A DNA stretch of 64,000 nucleotides from Yersinia kristensenii (GTDB lineage Bacteria > Pseudomonadota > Gammaproteobacteria > Enterobacterales > Enterobacteriaceae). Made by a program: the position numbers and the translations under genes. Below, in pieces: positions 59,676 to 64,000 of the stretch. The stretch covers positions 2,728,001 through 2,792,000 of the forward strand of contig NZ_UHIY01000001.1 in assembly GCF_900460525.1 (NCBI RefSeq), given 5' to 3'. The notes under the pieces are model-generated. The model ran no database searches, had not been told where the DNA came from, and saw only the letters and a program-made list of their open reading frames with translations. The stretch's first letter is position 1; each line of letters opens with the position of its first letter.

Positions 59676-60494
59676 TCAGTGAGTGGAATACAGCGGATAG
59701 GTAAAGAACAACAAATGCATTAAATTCAGGCCGAAATGAAAGGCCACGGCCACCCATAAACGGCCGCTCCACAGCCATGCTAAACCATAAATCACCCCTG
59801 CTAATGCTGCGAATACCATTAACAGTGGGCCGCCTGCAAAGTGTGCTGCACCGAATAGCAAAGCAGTGAGCAGCAGCGCTGGGTAATTCCCAATACATTG
59901 ACTTAGGCGTTGCTGTAAATAGCCGCGAAAGAGTGCTTCTTCGGCCAAACACACAAAAAACACGTTAGCGATAACAAAGGAGCCAACCCATGCTGGAGTG
60001 TGCATTTCAACTTTCAAACCGCCTAAGGCGACCGCCAGCAGTAGCAATGCTGGGATACTGACAATCAAACTTACCCAGCCAAGCCGCCCGACAGAGAGAT
60101 GCTTTTTGGCGACAAATAAAGTAGGGAGGCAAGCAAGTAAAATAAAGGGTATCAGCGCCTTATCAAGGTTGTAATACATGCTAAAGGCGGTGCTGAGCGG
60201 CCCAACTTTGACTTTATCTAATATTTTTAGGTTATTAAAACCCGGAACCAGATGCAGGAATAAGGCGATAGCGGCGAGCACTAAGAGCAATTCCAGCCCG
60301 GCGGTCAGCCATTTTTGTTGGCGGTATTTTTTCAGCAGCAGGGCAACGGCCAGTGTCAGCAGCAAGAACCCCGCCGACGGTAGCGTCAGAACGCCGTGAT
60401 AAAGCGCTATAAGCAAAGATAAAGCCAAGAGAAACAGGGAGAGTACCCGGTTAATTGATAAGAAAAGCAGTGATGCAGCAAGTACGCCCCACAT
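59676..60494 (-). CDS. CPBP family intramembrane glutamic endopeptidase
   Basis: A 272-residue polytopic inner-membrane protein of the CPBP/CAAX-protease (Abi) family, with about eight helices. The active-site motifs are EEALFRGYLQ (EExxxR), LLFGAAHFAGG (FxxxH) and AFHFGLNLMH. The substrate is unknown; family members are linked to bacteriocin immunity, maturation or stress. It lies between the gal and mod loci, where E. coli K-12 has no such gene. It has its own short upstream region. Confidence 0.88.
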   Translation of the reverse strand: MWGVLAASLLFLSINRVLSLFLLALSLLIALYHGVLTLPSAGFLLLTLAVALLLKKYRQQKWLTAGLELLLVLAAIALFLHLVPGFNNLKILDKVKVGPLSTAFSMYYNLDKALIPFILLACLPTLFVAKKHLSVGRLGWVSLIVSIPALLLLAVALGGLKVEMHTPAWVGSFVIANVFFVCLAEEALFRGYLQQRLSQCIGNYPALLLTALLFGAAHFAGGPLLMVFAALAGVIYGLAWLWSGRLWVAVAFHFGLNLMHLLFFTYPLYSTH

Positions 60495-60550
60495 AAATAA
60501 TCCCTTTATTTGTTAAATCCTAACTATTTTAAACCGGATAATCGAAACCC

Positions 60551-60588
60551 TTCCCAGTGTCAGCATGAATCATAGCTGACAGTGGGAA
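60551..60588. terminator. Hairpin between modF and the CPBP gene
   Basis: Arms TTCCCAGTGTCAGC and GCTGACAGTGGGAA, 13 of 14 pairs, with a 10-base loop. It lies about 100 bases beyond the modF stop and upstream of the CPBP gene. No T-run. Confidence 0.5.
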
Positions 60589-60685
60589 TAGTAGCATAAA
60601 TGACTGTCAGTAACCCCTAGAATTGGGGTGAAAATCGCTGCTGACTTTTGAATGAAATATAACTATATGAATATGTTAGCCGCAT

Positions 60686-62179
60686 TCAGCGGGGCAATTT
60701 ATCCTGTTGATATTGATAGATATCGCCGTCGGGAACAAAAGTCAGCCGGTGGGTAATGCACTGCGGTGCATCTTCTGCGTGGTGAGAGACAAACAGCAGT
60801 TGAGTTTCTCCCTCGCCGATCATCACATCAATAAAACGGCGTACTAACAAGCGGTTGAGTGGATCTAAACCTTGTAGCGGCTCATCAAGAATCAATAGCG
60901 CAGGATGTTTAACCAACGCCCTGGCGATCAGTGCTAACCGCTGTTGCCCCCAAGATAAACTGTGGAAGGGTTGAGCTGCCGTCGCGGCGGAGAACCCCAA
61001 CAAAGCCAACCATTGATCGGCAAGTTGCTGCTGCCGGTCTGATACAGCCTGATAAATACCAATTGAATCGAAAAAGCCGGATAAAATCACGGTACGCAGG
61101 TTAGTACTGACACGGTAATCCAAATGCAAGCTACTGCTGACGTAACCGATATGGCGTTTGATATCCCAGATTGTTTCCCCACTGCCACGGCGGCGGCCAA
61201 ACAGCGTTAAATCATTACTGTAACCTTGTGGATGGTCGCCAGTTATCAGGCTGAGTAAAGTTGATTTTCCTGCGCCATTTTGGCCGATAATCTGCCAGTG
61301 TTCGCCGGGGTTAACCTGCCAGTTCAGGTTATGCAAAATAGGGCGATCATTATATTCAACCACCCCATTACGCAATATAATCAGTGGTTTATCTTGGGGT
61401 GGGCGGGCGTGTTGCTGTGGGTTTTCCGTCTCGGGTAATAACAAACCATCGAGGTTTTCGCTGTGTGCCAATTGAGCAATCAGTGCTTCGGCAAGGATCT
61501 GTTGGCGCGGGCCGGTATGAGTCAGTTGACAGTCGGCGAGCACCCCGACGTATTGCACAAAATCGGGGATATCATCAAAGCGGTTAAGGACCAAAACCAG
61601 TGTGACCCCGTGGGCTGACAGGGTGGATAACATGCCAGCCAACTGCGCACGGGCCGCGACATCCAGGCCATCAAACGGCTCATCCAGAATCAGCAGGTCG
61701 GGTTGCGGCATTAATGCCCGGCACAGCAGTGTTTTGCGGGTTTCGCCGGTCGAAAGATACTTAAAACGGCGTGAGAGTAAGTGGCTGATACCAAATTGCT
61801 CGGCTAACTGTTGACAACGTGGCGGGTCACTACATTCTTCCTGAATGATTTCGGCCGTGGTACGCCCGGTGTCATCTTCATCGGCACTGAGTAAATCGGT
61901 GTTATTGCGCTGCCATTCTTCGCTGACCAACTGTTGAAGTTGCTCAAAGGACAAACGCACAATATGGTTGAAATTGCTCTGGCGGTTGCCGTTAAGCAGG
62001 GTCAACTCTCCTGATAACGCTTTGGCCAGCGACGATTTCCCACTGCCATTAGCGCCGACAAACGCCCAACTATCGCCCGGCTGTTTCTGGTCACCGGAGG
62101 AGATATAAAGCTCGGGCAAGATGAGTGTTCGGGTGTCACTCAGGCGGAAACAACCTTGCGATATTTGCAACTCAGACAT
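60686..62179 (-). CDS. modF: ModF, molybdate-linked ABC-type ATPase
   Basis: Cytoplasmic protein with two ABC ATPase domains, 497 residues. Domain 1: Walker A GANGSGKSSLAK, signature LSTGETRKTLL, Walker B LLILDEPFDG. Domain 2: GQNGAGKSTLLS, LSWGQQRLALI, LLILDEPLQG. ModF belongs with modE in enterobacteria; its role in molybdate use is poorly defined. The start MSELQISQG at 62179 matches E. coli ModF; the ATG just before it (62182) is an alternative and GGGAAAG precedes both. Confidence 0.94.
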   Translation of the reverse strand: MSELQISQGCFRLSDTRTLILPELYISSGDQKQPGDSWAFVGANGSGKSSLAKALSGELTLLNGNRQSNFNHIVRLSFEQLQQLVSEEWQRNNTDLLSADEDDTGRTTAEIIQEECSDPPRCQQLAEQFGISHLLSRRFKYLSTGETRKTLLCRALMPQPDLLILDEPFDGLDVAARAQLAGMLSTLSAHGVTLVLVLNRFDDIPDFVQYVGVLADCQLTHTGPRQQILAEALIAQLAHSENLDGLLLPETENPQQHARPPQDKPLIILRNGVVEYNDRPILHNLNWQVNPGEHWQIIGQNGAGKSTLLSLITGDHPQGYSNDLTLFGRRRGSGETIWDIKRHIGYVSSSLHLDYRVSTNLRTVILSGFFDSIGIYQAVSDRQQQLADQWLALLGFSAATAAQPFHSLSWGQQRLALIARALVKHPALLILDEPLQGLDPLNRLLVRRFIDVMIGEGETQLLFVSHHAEDAPQCITHRLTFVPDGDIYQYQQDKLPR

Positions 62180-62286
62180 CATCTTTCCCATATTCTGCAA
62201 CGTTATAATAATGTAGGGATAGGCGGAATAGGGTTAAATGTCAACAGTAAATACCTTGCCCATGGTTAATAACTAACCTCAATTAT

Positions 62287-63078
62287 TTAGCAAAGTGTCG
62301 CGATAATGACCCGATCCGCATTGAATTGTGCAATAACCTGGCTGCCCACGCGTAAATTAAGTTTGTGCAACTCGCTGTTATTCTGTGTTGAACAGAGGCT
62401 GGCACCTCCCGCTAAGGTCAGGATAACCTCGCTGTGTTCATTACCTGGCTCAATACTGCTAACCGTCCCTGGCAGTGAGTTATCGGCAGCACCCGCCAAT
62501 GCCGGGTCGGTCACCAGCTTTATCCAGGGCGCTTTGATAAGCGCCAGCACTTCTTTACCGGTGGCCAGTTGTAGTCGATCGGCACTTTGCTGGGTTATCG
62601 CTGCAGATAAGCGAGTTTTGCCGTCAGATAAAAGAATATTGATGTGTTGCTGAACATGCTGGTGGTCGCGCTCAATCACTGTACCGAAAAATTGATTACG
62701 GGCACTGGTTTGCAGTGAAAAACGAGAAATGGCCGCGAGTAAGCTGTCCAGCGGCATTGAGTCGTCTTTCAGGGTATCAAAGGCTTTTTGTTGAATTATC
62801 GCGAGCAAATCATAAAGCTGAATTAAACGCTCGCCATAGCCGGTCAGAAAAGCACCGCCGCCACCCTTGCCACCCGTCGCGCGCTCGACCAGTGTTTCCT
62901 CTGCCAATGTATTCATTTCATTGATGGCATCCCAGGCGCTTTTATAGCTAATCCCAGCGAGTTTCGCGCCCTGACTGATAGAACCCGTATTTTGTATTTG
63001 TTTAAGTAATGAAATACGTCGTGGATCGGCAAACAGTCGCTGCTGAAGTTTTAACGTAAGGAGGATTTCGGCCTGCAT
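62287..63078 (-). CDS. modE: ModE, molybdate-dependent transcription regulator
   Basis: Represses modABC and activates molybdoenzyme genes when molybdate is bound. 262 residues: N-terminal winged helix (GSISQGAKLAGISYKSAWDA), then GGKGGGGAFLTGYG, followed by two molybdate-binding TOBE domains (SARNQFFGTVIERDHQHVQQ and later SQVIAQFNADRVIIATLC). The start at 63078 (MQAEILLTLKL) equals E. coli; the longer reading is unsupported. It is divergent from acrZ and modA, whose operator lies at 63631. Confidence 0.97.
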   Translation of the reverse strand: MQAEILLTLKLQQRLFADPRRISLLKQIQNTGSISQGAKLAGISYKSAWDAINEMNTLAEETLVERATGGKGGGGAFLTGYGERLIQLYDLLAIIQQKAFDTLKDDSMPLDSLLAAISRFSLQTSARNQFFGTVIERDHQHVQQHINILLSDGKTRLSAAITQQSADRLQLATGKEVLALIKAPWIKLVTDPALAGAADNSLPGTVSSIEPGNEHSEVILTLAGGASLCSTQNNSELHKLNLRVGSQVIAQFNADRVIIATLC

Positions 63079-63313
63079 GATTATTTGCTCCAGCGGGAAA
63101 CGGATATTGTGACTCAACAATCGATGTATATCCAATGAACATCAAGTGGATAGCGCCGAGGTTCAAACCGCACGTTTGGCAGGTTACATTCTTTTAGTGT
63201 GGGTTAAAATAACTGAATTCATTCATTGCTCGCATAAATTACAGAGAATGATATCTATTTGTTATTGTGATAACGTGGTTTATCGCGCTATAAAGTGGTC
63301 ATGAGAGGTTGGT

Positions 63314-63454
63314 ATGTTAGATCTATTGAAAAGTCTGCTCTTTGCTGTGGTCATGGTTCCGGTAGTGATGGCAGTGATTTTGGGCCTGATCTATGGGCTG
63401 GGTGAGGTATTTAACATCATCTCCAAAAGCAGTCATAAGAAAGAGCGCACTTAA
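63314..63454 (+). CDS. acrZ: AcrZ, small AcrB-associated protein
   Basis: A 46-residue single-span inner-membrane peptide that binds AcrB and tunes drug efflux. It starts [20 protein letters not shown], followed by [13 protein letters not shown], matching E. coli AcrZ (YbhT); the C-terminal tail differs. ATG 63314 follows GAGAGGTTGGT. The position between modE and modA is the same as in E. coli. Confidence 0.95.
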   Translation: MLDLLKSLLFAVVMVPVVMAVILGLIYGLGEVFNIISKSSHKKERT

Positions 63455-63503
63455 TACAGTTTTTTGACACAGTAATTTCTATTTTATCACTGTCTGATTT
63501 TAT

Positions 63504-63537
63504 AAATGCCTGGTGGATTGACGCCGGGCATTTTCGT
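63504..63537 (+). terminator. Terminator after acrZ
   Basis: Stem AAATGCCTGG / CCGGGCATTT (one G-U pair) with a 10-base loop, then TCGTTTTTAT. Confidence 0.8.
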
Positions 63538-63630
63538 TTTTATCTTTTGCTGCCTTTCTGGCGTTATCTTGCGACAACTCAAGTTACCTCACATCTTGCC
63601 GATAAACTGAATGACCTGCCTGGCATGTTA

Positions 63631-63654
63631 CGTTATATTTCAACGTATATAACG
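63631..63654. promoter_or_regulatory. ModE operator of modABC
   Basis: CGTTATAT, an eight-base centre and ATATAACG: perfect inverted arms that match the ModE-binding palindrome upstream of E. coli modA. It lies 23 bases before modA and implies repression by ModE-molybdate. Confidence 0.88.
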
Positions 63655-63677
63655 ATATCATTCATGCGGAGAACAAG

Positions 63678-64000
63678 ATGAAGAATCAATACGGTAAAGT
63701 GAATAAATGGGTTGCGAGTGCAGCACTGTTGGCGGCATTTTCCAGTTCAGCTATGGCGGCTGACATTACGGTTTTTGCTGCGGCCTCTTTGACCAATGCG
63801 CTGCAAGACATTTCGGCACAGTATAAAAAAGAAAAGCAAGTTGATGTCGTGGCTTCTTACGCTTCGTCTTCTACTCTGGCGCGCCAGATTGAGCAGGGCG
63901 CACCGGCGGATTTGTTTATCTCGGCTGACCAGCAATGGATGGATTATGCCATTGATAAACAACAAATGGTGGCTAACACTCGCTATACTTTGTTAGGTAA
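63678..64000 (+). CDS. modA: ModA, molybdate-binding protein (N-terminal part)
   Basis: Periplasmic solute-binding component of the ModABC transporter, cut by the right edge after about 107 residues. Signal peptide ends FSSSAMA, then ADITVFAAASLTNALQDISA, the family start with the oxyanion-binding Ser. SYASSSTLARQIEQGAPADL supplies the second ligand region. ATG 63678 follows CGGAGAACAAG. It lies just after the ModE operator. Confidence 0.96.
   Translation, partial: MKNQYGKVNKWVASAALLAAFSSSAMAADITVFAAASLTNALQDISAQYKKEKQVDVVASYASSSTLARQIEQGAPADLFISADQQWMDYAIDKQQMVANTRYTLLG

Overview
The window is a stretch of enterobacterial chromosome, almost certainly from Yersinia. Gene order follows the E. 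coli kdp-ybfA / ybgA-phr / pxp / gltA-sdh-suc / cyd / tol-pal / lysine tRNA / nadA-pnuC-zitB-aroG-gpmA / gal / mod backbone. The Yersinia call rests on the protein sequences, two full-length 127-bp ERIC elements plus two internally deleted ones, and the pcp-linked DUF969/DUF979 permease pair. The species cannot be fixed from the sequence alone; an environmental or enterocolitica-group Yersinia is the best guess.

Layout. (1) 1-3032, minus strand: the kdpFAB potassium pump (kdpB cut by the left edge), with a recognisable KdpE operator upstream, then ybfA. (2) 4014-14675: an AT-rich block holding a small conserved gene, an RtxC/HlyC-like acyltransferase and a 3275-residue MARTX toxin. The toxin has about 40 B-type glycine repeats, a coiled-coil linker, an unfamiliar effector segment with a GETHG...GEAH metal-site-like pattern, an autoprocessing cysteine protease domain and C-terminal calcium-binding RTX repeats. 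No type I secretion genes accompany it. (3) 14867-24102: ybgA, photolyase, a periplasmic class II cyclic-nucleotide phosphodiesterase, ybgI, then a 5-oxoproline module (pxpB-pxpC-pxpA, DUF969-DUF979, pcp). (4) 24233-35917: TCA cycle genes gltA, sdhCDAB and sucABCD, followed by a palindromic miniature element between two near-identical hairpins. (5) 36114-47477: a CpdB/UshA-like periplasmic nucleotidase, cydAB-cydX-ybgE, and ybgC-tolQRAB-pal-cpoB. (6) 47670-48961: four intact tRNA-Lys(UUU) genes, one broken copy, and five 88-bp repeats that each end with the tRNA-Lys 3' end, the last two in 169-bp tandem units. (7) 49247-56156: nadA (NadR box), pnuC, zitB, aroG, gpmA (Fur box), psiF. (8) 55092-59376: galETKM with a GalR-type operator, followed by a CPBP protease gene. 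(9) 60686-64000: modF, modE, acrZ and the start of modA, preceded by a ModE operator.

Most of the window is conserved housekeeping sequence. The parts worth a second look are the MARTX locus (its effector segment, the two-repeat H/K alternation in its B repeats, and the Asp-to-Glu change in its acyltransferase) and the tRNA-Lys repeat cluster.
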